A stretch of DNA of 64,000 nt from an uncultured Lactobacillus sp. (GTDB lineage Bacteria; Bacillota; Bacilli; Lactobacillales; Lactobacillaceae): positions 17,421 to 81,420 of the forward strand of contig NZ_CANBCP010000003.1 of NCBI RefSeq assembly GCF_947367085.1, read 5' to 3'. How positions within the stretch are numbered: the first letter of the stretch is position 1; each line of letters opens with the position of its first letter. Under the pieces are notes generated by a model. That model was not told the origin of the DNA, ran no database searches, and saw only the letters and a list, made by a program, of their open reading frames with translations. The translations under genes were made by a program, and so were the position numbers. Positions 53,794 to 63,483 of this stretch are shown one piece after another.

Positions 53794-55718
53794 TGAAACT
53801 TTCTAATATTCAAAGATTCTGGATTTCATTTATTCTGTCAATCCCAATGCTCATCCAGATGCTAGCAATGCCCTTTCACTGGATGATGCCAGGATATAAT
53901 TGGATTGCGCTGGTTACCACGACAATCATTATGGCAATTTCAGCTGCACCTTACTGGAGTAGCGCGATTGCGGCATTTAAAAAGCATAGCGCTAATATGA
54001 ATACCCTGGTTGCAGCAGGTACTGCTGTTGCTTATTTCTACAGTATTTTTGCAATGTTTACGAACCGTCCAGTTTATTTTGAAAGTGCCGCCTTTGTGAC
54101 CGTCTTTGTCTTATTAGGCGATGCCATGGAAGAAAAAATGCACGACAATGCTTCAAATGCACTAAGTAAACTGATGGGTCTGCAGGCAAAAGATGCCGCA
54201 GTTTTAAAGGATGGCAAGTTTGTAAAGGTGCCACTTGATCAAGTGCAAGTGGGTGACCTAATTCGCGTTAAGCCCGGTGAAAAGATTCCAGTTGATGGCG
54301 AAATTACTGAAGGAACCACCACTTTAGACGAATCAATGGTCACTGGTGAAAGTATGCCAGTTGTTAAACAAGTTGGCGATACTGTTGTCGGATCCACCAT
54401 CAACAGCAACGGGACTATCACTTTTAAAGCCACTAAAGTTGGCGCTGATACCATGCTAGCTCAAATTGTTGACTTAGTTAAAAAAGCGCAAACTAGTCAC
54501 GCGCCAATTCAAAATTTAACTGATAAGATCTCTAATATCTTTGTTCCAGCGGTTTTGATCATTGCAATTTTAACTTTCATGATTTGGTATTCATTCTTAG
54601 GTGCAACTGCGGTTCAAGCAATGCTTTTTGCGGTTAGCGTGATTGTGATTGCTTGTCCCTGTGCCTTGGGTCTTGCTACTCCTACCGCTTTAATGGTTGG
54701 AACTGCTCGCAGCGCCAAGATGGGCGTTTTGATTAAGAACGGCGAAGTTTTACAAGAAGTCAGCGATTTGAACACCGTTGTTTTTGATAAAACTGGCACG
54801 ATCACTGTTGGTAAGCCAGAAGTTACCGATATTGTCGGAGATCAGGCCGAAGTGTTAGCCATCGCTGCAAGTGTCGAAGAATTATCTGAACACCCTCTAG
54901 CTACGGCTATTATTAAAAAAGCAGAAGCAGAAGATATTAAAACAAAAAAAGTAAATGACTTTGAAGCCATTGAAGGTAAAGGTGTTAAAGCCGACTATAA
55001 TGGTCAAACAGCCTTTGTCGGCAGCAATCGTCTTTTAGTAGATATAGATATTTCCCGGGAAATGATGAACCACGCCAATGAATTACAAAATCAGGCTAAA
55101 ACTGTAGTCTACGTTGGTTTAAGCGGTGAAATTATTGGGCTAATTGCTATCCAAGATACTCCGAAGCCAAGTTCTAAGCAGGCAATTACTGAGTTAAAAG
55201 AACGCGGCTTAAAGACCGTTATGCTTACTGGCGATAACGAAAAAGTCGCTCAAGCCATTGCTAGTGAAGTTGGTATTGATCAAGTAATTGCGGGTGTTTT
55301 ACCAAACGAAAAAGCCCACCATATTCAAAAACTCCAAGCTAATGGCGATAAAGTAGCCTTTGTCGGGGATGGAATTAATGACGCACCAGCATTATCGACT
55401 GCAGATGTTGGAATTGCGATGGGCTCTGGAACTGATATTGCCATTGACTCAGGTGGAATTGTTTTAGTTCAAAATGACCTACGCGGCGTTGTGCGTGCAT
55501 TGGATATTTCCAAAAAGACCTTCAACCGCATCAAACTCAACCTCTTCTGGGCCCTCATTTACAACACAATTGGCATCCCAATTGCAGCTGGTCTTTTCGT
55601 AGGAGTAGGCCTAACTTTGAGTCCTGAACTAGCTGGTTTAGCTATGGCCTTTTCATCCGTTTCAGTTGTTGGAAGTTCGCTGCTTTTGAACAAAACTAAA
55701 ATTGCAGGTGCTAATTAA
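53793..55718 (+). CDS. copA: Copper-translocating P1B-type ATPase
   Basis: A 641-residue ATPase with TGES (184-187), CPC (288-290), DKTGT (Asp332), the HP locus (His367-Pro368) and GDGIND. No N-terminal HMA domain and no His-rich leader. The operon with CopY supports copper export. Whether it is nearer CopA or CopB by phylogeny is not clear; the CPC motif favours Cu(I). Last gene of the operon. Confidence 0.93.
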   Translation: MKLSNIQRFWISFILSIPMLIQMLAMPFHWMMPGYNWIALVTTTIIMAISAAPYWSSAIAAFKKHSANMNTLVAAGTAVAYFYSIFAMFTNRPVYFESAAFVTVFVLLGDAMEEKMHDNASNALSKLMGLQAKDAAVLKDGKFVKVPLDQVQVGDLIRVKPGEKIPVDGEITEGTTTLDESMVTGESMPVVKQVGDTVVGSTINSNGTITFKATKVGADTMLAQIVDLVKKAQTSHAPIQNLTDKISNIFVPAVLIIAILTFMIWYSFLGATAVQAMLFAVSVIVIACPCALGLATPTALMVGTARSAKMGVLIKNGEVLQEVSDLNTVVFDKTGTITVGKPEVTDIVGDQAEVLAIAASVEELSEHPLATAIIKKAEAEDIKTKKVNDFEAIEGKGVKADYNGQTAFVGSNRLLVDIDISREMMNHANELQNQAKTVVYVGLSGEIIGLIAIQDTPKPSSKQAITELKERGLKTVMLTGDNEKVAQAIASEVGIDQVIAGVLPNEKAHHIQKLQANGDKVAFVGDGINDAPALSTADVGIAMGSGTDIAIDSGGIVLVQNDLRGVVRALDISKKTFNRIKLNLFWALIYNTIGIPIAAGLFVGVGLTLSPELAGLAMAFSSVSVVGSSLLLNKTKIAGAN

Positions 55719-55722
55719 GCGC

Positions 55723-55758
55723 AAAAGATCCCAAGCTTACAAAGCCTGGGATCTTTTT
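55723..55758. terminator. Bidirectional terminator after the copper operon
   Basis: AAAAGATCCCAAGCTT and AAGCCTGGGATCTTTTT, between convergent genes. Confidence 0.88.
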
Positions 55759-56101
55759 ATTTGTCTATTTTACTTAAGAAGTTTTGCTTAGAGATATATT
55801 TAATACTTTTTACATATTGTCCTTTATGCTCGATTGCAACATATTTACCTTGAGGATCATAACCACCCACTTTTTTTAGCTTATAAGATAAAACATGACC
55901 ATCTTTGGAATTGTATCCTTGAACTTCGTGATAGGACTGAGTTCCCGTAGGAACTTGCGCATAGGTAGTGGTCTTTTCAATAAAGGGATTGAAGCGATCA
56001 GTCAGTGAAGTATGAACAAATGAATCTGGCTTGTTATAAAAAACAATCAAAATAAAGGCAGCTAATACTATCAGTGCAATGTTTATGCTTTTCTTTTTCA
56101 T
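55757..56101 (-). CDS. YxeA-family (DUF1093) exported protein
   Basis: A 114-residue protein with an N-terminal helix (about 5-22) and a small OB-like domain typical of YxeA (YHEVQGYNSKDGH; KYVAIEHKGQYVKS). Function unknown in the family. It follows the XRE regulator by 20 bases, so the two are cotranscribed. Confidence 0.82.
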   Translation of the reverse strand: MKKKSINIALIVLAAFILIVFYNKPDSFVHTSLTDRFNPFIEKTTTYAQVPTGTQSYHEVQGYNSKDGHVLSYKLKKVGGYDPQGKYVAIEHKGQYVKSIKYISKQNFLSKIDK

Positions 56102-56121
56102 GTAAACACATCTTCTTTCAG

Positions 56122-56538
56122 CTAAAATACATATTTCAAAAATTCAATGAACATATAAGAAACAAGAGCATAAATAATAAGAAAAATAAGTCCTATCCAC
56201 CAATAACGCTTTAAGAGCCGCCAAAGTTTATTTTTGAAGACAATGATATGACTATCCGCAATATCTTCTTGGAACTCACCTAATTTAGCATTTAAATTGC
56301 TAATCTGCTTTGAAACATCTTCAGTCGGCGCATTTTCTTTATCTAAAAGCAGAGTATCTAAACTCACATCTAATAAAGTTGCAATATCAATAATGCGTTC
56401 AACATCGGGAAGTGCCGTTCCATTTTCCCATTTTGAGACCGATTGACGAGAAACATTTAACTCTTGAGCTAGTTGATCCTGTGATAAACCATGCCGCTTT
56501 CGATATTTGGTTAATTGAGTAGCAAATTTATTATTCAT
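56122..56538 (-). CDS. XRE-family regulator with C-terminal membrane helix
   Basis: A 138-residue protein with a classic HTH (about 5-60; HGLSQDQLAQELNVSRQSVS), a helical linker and one C-terminal hydrophobic segment (about 112-134). Membrane-attached regulators of this layout are common in lactobacilli and probably sense envelope state. It heads the pair with the YxeA protein. Confidence 0.88.
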   Translation of the reverse strand: MNNKFATQLTKYRKRHGLSQDQLAQELNVSRQSVSKWENGTALPDVERIIDIATLLDVSLDTLLLDKENAPTEDVSKQISNLNAKLGEFQEDIADSHIIVFKNKLWRLLKRYWWIGLIFLIIYALVSYMFIEFLKYVF

Positions 56539-56660
56539 AATCTTCTTCCTTTAGATTTTTATTATCTTATTCTAGCTAGCAAACTCTTGCCCGACAAGAA
56601 CTTTTCTAGATATTCCCCGCAACTGGGAGTTTACGTTTTTGCTACTTATTCAATATAAAT

Positions 56661-56691
56661 AAAAAATGCGCAGTTTATTGGCTGCGCTTTT
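56661..56691 (-). terminator. Terminator of the leftward MFS gene
   Basis: GCGCAG and CTGCGC arms with A- and T-rich flanks. Confidence 0.7.
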
Positions 56692-56720
56692 CATTTGAAG
56701 TTAAACATTATTTCCGCAAG

Positions 56721-57995
56721 CTATTCGTTTACTACGGCTGCTGGTTTAACTTCCTCTTTATTCACTTTAGTCTTCACACTCAATTTAACAGCTACGAATA
56801 AAATAATAATTTCAACTGCTAAGAGTGCAAACAATGCGTATCTAACATCGCCTAAGCCTGAAATAGTAGTTAATACTGTAGTCATCACAGGCGCTGTTGC
56901 CATGATAACCGTATTAAGCAAACCTACACTTGAAGCTAAGATCTTACGATCAATGCTAGTGACTAACCATTGTTGCATCTTAAGTGAAGCAGTACTTACC
57001 ACTAAAGCTAATAAGAAGTAAAATGGCATGATTGCATAAATATTAGCAAACATTGCAGCAACTGTAGTAGCTACACTTAAAACATTGGCAACAATAACCA
57101 TAAAGAAAACAGATTGCTTTTTAAATAATTGTGGTCCAAAAGCACTACCTAAGATTGCACCAACACTTACTACTAATCCAATTACTGCAAGAGTAAAGCT
57201 GTAAGTAGAAATAATCATTGTTGAGCGATTGCCGGCCATAATAATTGGTAATAATGAACCCATAGAAGTTAATGCACCATTAAGAAGTGCAATTACTAAA
57301 ACTACTGATAACAAGCCTGAAGCCTTCTTGATTTGAGTATATGAAGTCTTCATTGTCGCAAAGAATTTTTGGTCATTTACTTCTTGTGGTTCAAGCGGTT
57401 TTTCGTCTTTCTTATGACGAAGTCCTACGCTAGCGTATAACAAGCCAGCTGCTAAGAAAGTAAATGCATTAACGAAAGCTAAGCTTGAGTAAGATAAGAA
57501 AAGTAATAATCCTGATCCAACAAATTGAGCCACAGTAGTAATTACTTGACTAATACCATTGGTAAAGCCCTCTGCTTGTGCAAATTCGTCTTCTCCAACT
57601 AAGTCAACAATTAATGGAGCGCCTAATCCTCTTGAGTAAGTACCAGCCATATCAGAGATAAAGTTGATAATTACTACTGCAATTACTAATCCCCATTGAG
57701 ATACATTGGTAACGAATAATACTCCAACTAAGCCATAGAGAGCAAATCTAACGATGGACATTACGAAGATGTTCTTAAATTTCTTTCTTGTCTTATCAGC
57801 TAAATAACCACCAAAGATATCAAATAAGCTTGGCAATGATTCAGAAATTGCAATTAATGATAAAGCTAGAGAATAATTTTGTAATTTACTTGCATAAGTC
57901 ATAAATGCTAAGTAAAAAAGAATATCACCAGCACTAGATAAGAAACTAGCAACTGAAAATCTTCTGTAATCTCTGTTCTTCAAAAATACGTTCAT
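56721..57995 (-). CDS. MFS transporter, multidrug-efflux-like
   Basis: A 424-residue permease with 12 helices. It opens with FLKNRDYRRFSVASFLSSAGD, typical of the DHA3/MefE-like exporters (seen here as RDYRRFSVASFLSSAGD), and has GGYLADKTRKKF in the first cytoplasmic loop. The substrate is unknown. Divergent from the tandem Rgg genes, one of which may control it. Confidence 0.87.
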   Translation of the reverse strand: MNVFLKNRDYRRFSVASFLSSAGDILFYLAFMTYASKLQNYSLALSLIAISESLPSLFDIFGGYLADKTRKKFKNIFVMSIVRFALYGLVGVLFVTNVSQWGLVIAVVIINFISDMAGTYSRGLGAPLIVDLVGEDEFAQAEGFTNGISQVITTVAQFVGSGLLLFLSYSSLAFVNAFTFLAAGLLYASVGLRHKKDEKPLEPQEVNDQKFFATMKTSYTQIKKASGLLSVVLVIALLNGALTSMGSLLPIIMAGNRSTMIISTYSFTLAVIGLVVSVGAILGSAFGPQLFKKQSVFFMVIVANVLSVATTVAAMFANIYAIMPFYFLLALVVSTASLKMQQWLVTSIDRKILASSVGLLNTVIMATAPVMTTVLTTISGLGDVRYALFALLAVEIIILFVAVKLSVKTKVNKEEVKPAAVVNE

Positions 57996-58104
57996 AATGT
58001 TTAACTCCTTTTTTCATATGTTTTAATGTTGATTTAATATTATCAAGGAATTAAAATTGTTTTTAAAATAGTCGTATTTGAATATTTTTGAGGAGAAACT
58101 AAAT

Positions 58105-58965
58105 ATGACAATCGGTGAACTGCTTAAAGAATACCGTATCGCTCAAGGCAAAAATCAAAAAGAATTTATCAATGATGGGATGATCGTTAGTCAATCTTAT
58201 TATTCCAAAGTTGAAAAGAATGCTCATAAAATTGCGGCTGATAGCTTATTAGACCTACTTCATTACAACAACATCCCTGTTTGGGAGTTCTTCAGTCGTC
58301 TTAATTCAAGCGATAAGATGAAGCATCAACAAATTGAAGAATTTAATCGAACAATGCATGAAGCTTATTATGAAAAAAATATCGAAAAAGTTAGAAATCT
58401 TAGGCCAATAGTAAAAGAAAGTAATCTTTCAGAAAAAGATAAAGAAGAAGAGTTACTACTTATAGACGCATGGCTGGAAGTAATGAAAGAACCTTCGCAA
58501 AAGCCAGACTTAGAATTAAGAACTAAAATTAAAGAAAAAATATTCAATATTCCTAATTTTAACGATAACAAAGTAGCTCTTTTCTGTAATTTTATGCCTT
58601 TCTATGATCTTGAAAGTAATATCGTGATTGCTAAAAAGATAATAAATCAATACATTAATACTAAAAATACAAAAATGCAGATAGCTGTATTAGCTATCAT
58701 AGTTAACATCCTAGCCTTCTCACTTAGAGATAATAAAGAAATGAATACTGATTATTTCATTGAAAATGGCGACAAAGTTAAAATAAAGCCAGAGTTAGTA
58801 TTTTATAAGTCTGCTTTTTGCTTCTTTAAAAATATAATTCTTTATCATCGAACTAATAATAAGGAATACTACGATGAAAGTGTTAAAATTAAGGATTTTT
58901 TAATATACATTGGTATATCAAAATACGGCAAAGTTCTTGAAAATCTTCTTGTCACATATAGATAG
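58105..58965 (+). CDS. Rgg-type regulator, tandem copy 1
   Basis: A 286-residue protein with an XRE HTH (about 5-60; QKEFINDGMIVSQSYYSK) and a long helical C-terminal domain. GAGGAG lies before ATG 58105. The first 225 bases are almost the same as those of the next gene, with 53 identical bases in a row, whereas the rest has diverged. The pair probably bind similar DNA but respond to different peptides. Confidence 0.82.
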   Translation: MTIGELLKEYRIAQGKNQKEFINDGMIVSQSYYSKVEKNAHKIAADSLLDLLHYNNIPVWEFFSRLNSSDKMKHQQIEEFNRTMHEAYYEKNIEKVRNLRPIVKESNLSEKDKEEELLLIDAWLEVMKEPSQKPDLELRTKIKEKIFNIPNFNDNKVALFCNFMPFYDLESNIVIAKKIINQYINTKNTKMQIAVLAIIVNILAFSLRDNKEMNTDYFIENGDKVKIKPELVFYKSAFCFFKNIILYHRTNNKEYYDESVKIKDFLIYIGISKYGKVLENLLVTYR

Positions 58966-59005
58966 ATTTTACTATAGTATGCATTATTTTTCGGAGAACA
59001 TAATT

Positions 59006-59869
59006 ATGACAACAGGTGAATTGCTTAAAGAATACCGTATAGCTCAAGGCAAGAATCAAAAAGAATTCATCAATGATGGGATGATCGTTAGTCAATCTTA
59101 TTATTCCAAAGTTGAAAAGAACATCAATAAAATCACTGTCGATAATTTAGTAGACCTACTTCATTTCAACAACATCTCTATCTGGGAGTTCTTCAGTCGA
59201 CTTAATTCAAGCGATAAAATGAAGTATCAAACAATCCAGCAGCTGCGAGCATTAATGAGTTCTGCTTACTATAATCATGATTTTAAGAAACTCAAAAATA
59301 TAAAGAACTTAATAGATGAGACTTCTCTATCTTCAAAAGATAAAGAAGAAGAGAAATTACTAGTAGATGGTTGGCTGGAATCAACTAAACATGATCCTCA
59401 ATCATTCAACAAGGTATTAAGAGATCAACTTAAAGATAAAATTTTCAACCGCCCATCTTACGATAAATCTACAATTACTTTATACTGCAACTTCATGGCT
59501 TTTTATGATTTAGAAAGCAATGAGACCATTGCAACCAAAATAATAAATCGTTATAAAAATACCCAAGATGTTGAGATTCAAAGGGCACTTCTTGCAATAA
59601 TTGGTAATATCCTTGCACTTGCCATTGTAAAAAATAAATATACTAATACTCAATTCTTTATTGAGACTGCTAATAAGATCGCAACTACTCCAGAACTCTT
59701 TTTCTACAAAAATGGTCTATTCTTTTTTGAAAATTGGATTAAATATAAGACCACTAAGCAAAGCAAGTATCTAAATAATTGTCGAATGGCTATTGATACT
59801 TTTAAAAACTTGGGAATGGAGAAATATGGAAATACTCTCCAAAGAGAATTCGAGGAGCGAACCGATTAG
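59006..59869 (+). CDS. Rgg-type regulator, tandem copy 2
   Basis: A 287-residue paralogue of the preceding gene, starting at ATG 59006 behind CGGAGA; the frame is open into the previous gene but has no ribosome site there. The N-terminal HTH is near identical to copy 1. The C-terminal domain differs at about half of positions by eye. Confidence 0.82.
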   Translation: MTTGELLKEYRIAQGKNQKEFINDGMIVSQSYYSKVEKNINKITVDNLVDLLHFNNISIWEFFSRLNSSDKMKYQTIQQLRALMSSAYYNHDFKKLKNIKNLIDETSLSSKDKEEEKLLVDGWLESTKHDPQSFNKVLRDQLKDKIFNRPSYDKSTITLYCNFMAFYDLESNETIATKIINRYKNTQDVEIQRALLAIIGNILALAIVKNKYTNTQFFIETANKIATTPELFFYKNGLFFFENWIKYKTTKQSKYLNNCRMAIDTFKNLGMEKYGNTLQREFEERTD

Positions 59870-59875
59870 AGCATT

Positions 59876-59904
59876 AAAAGCAGGAAGCACTGCTTTTATT
59901 TTTT
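59876..59904 (+). terminator. Intrinsic terminator of the tandem Rgg genes
   Basis: AAAAGCAG and CTGCTTTT with a 6-base loop, then a T-rich run. Confidence 0.8.
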
Positions 59905-59953
59905 CTCAAATTTTATATTCTAATTAAATCAAATCAACACGAGGAGTAAGTAA

Positions 59954-60790
59954 ATGACAATTGGAGAAGCCTTACACACTGTTAGAAATGAATTATATCT
60001 CACACAAGAGCAAATGTGTGCTGGAGTTGTCAGCCGTTCTTTTTACGCTAAAGTGGAAAGCGGGAAAAACTCGATTAGTGCTGATAAATTAGCTAAAATC
60101 CTATTCGAACATGAAATAGATATCCCCTACTTTTATCAACTACTTCAAAAAACCTACACATCTAAACAAAAAGCACACGAAATTCTTTTAAATCAAAACA
60201 TGGAGCAAGCCTTCAATAGCGGAGACATTACTCAAATAGAAAAATGTTATCACCAAATTTTGGCCCACTCTCAATCTAGAATTTTAAAGTTACGAGCTAT
60301 GATTGCTGTGGCTAATATAAAAGATGAGTTAGATTTAATTGATCCTCAGATAAAGCACGAGCTATTTGTTGAATTTGACGAAGGTAAAAATTGGATGACA
60401 CGCCCCGAGTTATTACGTCTATTTACCAATACCATGCCGCTATGGGACCAAGAAAGTTTAGACTTCTTTATTGGTCGGCTTCTATCTAAAGCAAAAAAGG
60501 ACCCACATATTTCAGAACTACAACAACAACGATATCTACGGATTTTTGAAAATTACTTAGCTGTCTGTTATAAACGAAGCACTCAAAACAAAAGCATTGT
60601 AGTTGCGCGGGTTAAACAAATAATAGACTATATTATGACCGTAAGTCCCAATCCTCAATTGCTTATTTATAAAGTTGCTGCCGTTTATTTAAAAGAGCTC
60701 CTTTCAGGAAACAAAGAAGAAACTCAAAAGATAAAAAATGAGCTAGAGAAATATGGTTATCATAACATCGTAAAAACCTGGCCACAATAA
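59954..60790 (+). CDS. Rgg-type regulator
   Basis: A 278-residue protein with an XRE HTH (about 5-60; LTQEQMCAGVVSRSFYAKVE) and a helical C-terminal domain. It resembles the regulator at 50291 more than the tandem pair (QEQM-x-AG, VSRS/ISRA). It lies upstream of a small secreted protein and an ABC transporter, its probable targets. CGAGGAG precedes the ATG. Confidence 0.82.
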   Translation: MTIGEALHTVRNELYLTQEQMCAGVVSRSFYAKVESGKNSISADKLAKILFEHEIDIPYFYQLLQKTYTSKQKAHEILLNQNMEQAFNSGDITQIEKCYHQILAHSQSRILKLRAMIAVANIKDELDLIDPQIKHELFVEFDEGKNWMTRPELLRLFTNTMPLWDQESLDFFIGRLLSKAKKDPHISELQQQRYLRIFENYLAVCYKRSTQNKSIVVARVKQIIDYIMTVSPNPQLLIYKVAAVYLKELLSGNKEETQKIKNELEKYGYHNIVKTWPQ

Positions 60791-60953
60791 TTTTGTAGCA
60801 TATATGATACAGAATTCCTCCATATTTATGATTTTTGGGTAGTATTAGGATTCATAACGACAGAAAGGAGCTTTTTAGAATCATGTGGTGGTAACTTCCA
60901 GTTATTATTCCATATCCTTCAACAACTATTGAAAATTAGAAAAGAGGTTTTTT

Positions 60954-61241
60954 ATGAAAAAGCTATTAACATCTTTTGCTGCTGTGGCTTTATTGGCACT
61001 TATTGGTGTAGAAACTGGGCAACAAGTAGGAAATGTAACACAAGCGGCAACTAGAAGTGCAGTAAAATCATATAGATTTGACAGAAACACAATTACTCAA
61101 GGAGAGATGAACTTCCGAAATTATCGCTACGAGAGAATTCCAGCTTGGTCACGTCAAACTGGTTATCAAAATCAGCAAGTAGGAGGAGGTTGGAATTATA
61201 CCTCTTACCTTCACACAAACTTTTATTCTGGTGGATATTAA
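60954..61241 (+). CDS. Small secreted Tyr-rich protein C
   Basis: A 95-residue exported protein with a signal peptide (about 1-32, QAA-TR). The mature part of about 63 residues is rich in Tyr, Asn and Gly, ending WNYTSYLHTNFYSGGY. Distantly like proteins A and B near 51.2-52 kb (SYL... YxGG). GAGG precedes the ATG. A terminator-like hairpin follows, then an ABC transporter, which could export it or give immunity. Confidence 0.72.
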   Translation: MKKLLTSFAAVALLALIGVETGQQVGNVTQAATRSAVKSYRFDRNTITQGEMNFRNYRYERIPAWSRQTGYQNQQVGGGWNYTSYLHTNFYSGGY

Positions 61242-61252
61242 AACTCAATTTC

Positions 61253-61289
61253 AAGGCATGGCATTCTCTTGAATGGCCGTGCCTTTTTT
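61253..61289 (+). terminator. Hairpin between secreted protein C and the ABC genes
   Basis: AAGGCATGGCATTC and GAATGGCCGTGCCTT with a 4-base loop, then T6; the ABC ribosome site GGGAGG follows at once, so it may attenuate rather than fully stop transcription. Confidence 0.8.
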
Positions 61290-61301
61290 GGGAGGATAAT
61301 T

Positions 61302-61919
61302 ATGATTAAAGTTGAAAATCTAACGATTACTACACGACAGCCAATATTAAAGAACTTCTCGGCTAATTTTGAATCTAGAAAAATATATCAAATTGCTGCC
61401 GAGAATGGGATGGGCAAAACCACATTTTTAAAAGCATTGTGTAACTTAATTAGATATCAAGGCAGCATTGAATTCAACAGCCAACCATATTCAAAATGCA
61501 AACAAGAAGTATTTTTCTTCGAAGAAAACAACTGGCTTGATACTAATTTAAATAGTTGGGATTACTTAAATCTAGTCAAAAAATTATGGGGATCTGATTG
61601 CGATCTAAATAAAGAAATTAAGTTTTGGGGTATCGATCAATTTGTATATTTGCCTATTAAGAAATATTCACTAGGGATGAAGCAAAAGTTGATAATTGCA
61701 ATGTATTTTGCCAGTGATGCTCAATATCTTTTAATGGATGAAATTACTAATGGTTTAGATGCTAACAGCCGAACCACTTTTTATACTCGAGTAAATGAAC
61801 TCATCAAAAACTCAGATAAATGCATAATTTTAACATCCCATTATGCCAATGAAATTAAGTCTTTAGACAATCTCACCAAGCTCAAATTAGAAAATTTAAC
61901 CATGCATGAGGATGATTAA
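61302..61919 (+). CDS. ABC transporter ATP-binding protein
   Basis: A 205-residue single-domain ATPase with Walker A AENGMGKTTFLKAL (about 28-41), a shortened signature YSLGMKQKL (about 127-135) and Walker B YLLMDEIT (about 147-154). ATG 61302 follows GGAGG. This compact type pairs with ABC-2 permeases of bacteriocin immunity or peptide export systems. One base separates it from the permease start. Confidence 0.88.
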   Translation: MIKVENLTITTRQPILKNFSANFESRKIYQIAAENGMGKTTFLKALCNLIRYQGSIEFNSQPYSKCKQEVFFFEENNWLDTNLNSWDYLNLVKKLWGSDCDLNKEIKFWGIDQFVYLPIKKYSLGMKQKLIIAMYFASDAQYLLMDEITNGLDANSRTTFYTRVNELIKNSDKCIILTSHYANEIKSLDNLTKLKLENLTMHEDD

Positions 61920-61920
61920 A

Positions 61921-63072
61921 ATGGCATATATACAATTTCAATTAAAAAAAGTGGTTAAAAGTAACATCTCTGTGATTACAATCTGCTTACTGTTATTAAT
62001 TTCTTTTATTGTATTAGGCTTGAATGCTAGTGCTTCAAAAAACAATTCTTTCCAAAGTCAGGCAAAAGACAACTTAATAATGCAAAACGATGCTATTAAA
62101 CAAATGAGCAATTCACTAAAACACTATAAAAGAAATGGTGAAGCCTATAACTTAACCCAAAAGAGCATTCAAGATACTAAAAAACAACGCCAAGATACCC
62201 TTAAATTACTCCAAGCATTCAAGATAAGTGACTGGAGAACTATCTATAGTTATCAATTAAAAGCTGCTAGCTTAGCTAAAAATATCCAAGAAAAAAATAA
62301 TAGTGTTAATAACGATGAAAAAAGAGCGTTAACAAAAAACGTTAAATTCTTTGAGTATTTAAAAAGGCATCCTCTTCCATACGAAGAGAATCCACCTGTT
62401 ACTGGGATTCAATTTTTACTTAATTTAAATCAAATGTACTTGCCTTTTTTATTTATATTGGTAATTACCTTTATTTTGACTCAGCTTTATACGTCAAAGT
62501 ACAAAAATAAAACTGATATTAGTTCATTATTACCAATTACTAGTAATAAAAAGTATGCTCTCGACAGCTTTGTTGGGATCTCAACTACTGCTATAATTTT
62601 TTATTCTATCAATCTGATTGTATTTATTGTGGCTGCAGGTATTTTTAAGATCGGAAGTTTAGCTTATCCCTTTTATCTATACCGCAACTTGCAAGCTGCA
62701 ACACTAAATCAATATGTTCCTACTTCTCAAGTAATTGTTCCTATTGCCATCTTACAAATTTTAGTAGGAATATTTATCGTCACTTTTATCCAATTAATCT
62801 CAAATCTGATTCGCGAAAAATTTCCCAGTCTATTCATTTGCTTGCTTCTTTTAATTGGACTCAGTCTTGCAACAACAGTAATTGTTCCATTTCAAAAAGC
62901 TGCTGCTTGGCTACCTACGACTTACTTTAATGTAATAGGAATTATTTCAGGAGAAGTAAGTGTTCAATATCATAATATTCAAGTAAATTACATTACTGGA
63001 ATACTGACTCTTACTACTTGGATAGTAATTATCTATATAGTGGGACTGTTGATCTCTAAAATGAAACGCTAG
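61921..63072 (+). CDS. ABC-2-type membrane permease
   Basis: A 383-residue membrane protein with one N-terminal helix, a Lys/Gln-rich extracellular segment of about 130 residues (35-160), and five C-terminal helices (about 175-380). ATG 61921 is behind GAGG and one base past the ATPase stop. I infer an exporter or self-protection unit for secreted protein C; the sequence does not show the substrate. Confidence 0.82.
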   Translation: MAYIQFQLKKVVKSNISVITICLLLLISFIVLGLNASASKNNSFQSQAKDNLIMQNDAIKQMSNSLKHYKRNGEAYNLTQKSIQDTKKQRQDTLKLLQAFKISDWRTIYSYQLKAASLAKNIQEKNNSVNNDEKRALTKNVKFFEYLKRHPLPYEENPPVTGIQFLLNLNQMYLPFLFILVITFILTQLYTSKYKNKTDISSLLPITSNKKYALDSFVGISTTAIIFYSINLIVFIVAAGIFKIGSLAYPFYLYRNLQAATLNQYVPTSQVIVPIAILQILVGIFIVTFIQLISNLIREKFPSLFICLLLLIGLSLATTVIVPFQKAAAWLPTTYFNVIGIISGEVSVQYHNIQVNYITGILTLTTWIVIIYIVGLLISKMKR

Positions 63073-63109
63073 AGCAAATAAAAAAGGCGCAAGATGCACC
63101 CAGTAAACT

Positions 63110-63375
63110 TTAAGCATTAACTTTTTTATTTTTATAAACAATGAACATTACCAATTCACACACAGCAATGAATGCTAAATAGGTAAATAGCATACGCGAG
63201 GTTAGAGTGAAAGTTGTATTAAGTGAATGTGCACTGGCGACATTACTAATTCTCAGGCCTAGCAAACTAGTCTTCACACTTGTTCCATTCATACTAAATA
63301 GCGTCACGATTAGTCAAGCAAAAAAGCAATCAAATATAAGCCTGTTGCAGTGCTCAGCACTTTTAAGTATTTCAT
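63110..63375 (-). pseudogene. Small two-helix membrane protein gene, frameshifted
   Basis: An ATG at 63375 behind a strong GGAGG starts the peptide MKYLKVLSTATGLYLIAFLLD, which stops at 63310. A second frame, open to 63110 and carrying another membrane helix (LFTYLAFIAVCELVMFIVY), overlaps it. Adding one base near 63313 joins FLL to LIVTLFSMNG and gives a protein of about 88 residues. Neither the family nor a function is recognised. An alternative is that the 21-residue peptide is itself the product. Confidence 0.55.
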
Positions 63376-63483
63376 ATGTATCCTCCAAACAAAACATAAT
63401 TTTCATTAGTATCCACAATTTGAAAACTCAAATCAATTTTTATGTATAATTTGGATCATCAAAATTTTTGTGGAGGTAAAATT

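Noticed and set aside
60863..60935. Short pheromone ORF after GAAAGGAG upstream of secreted protein C
   Set aside because: The nearest ATG gives only MWW then stop, and the GTG frame of 15 codons is too far from the ribosome site.
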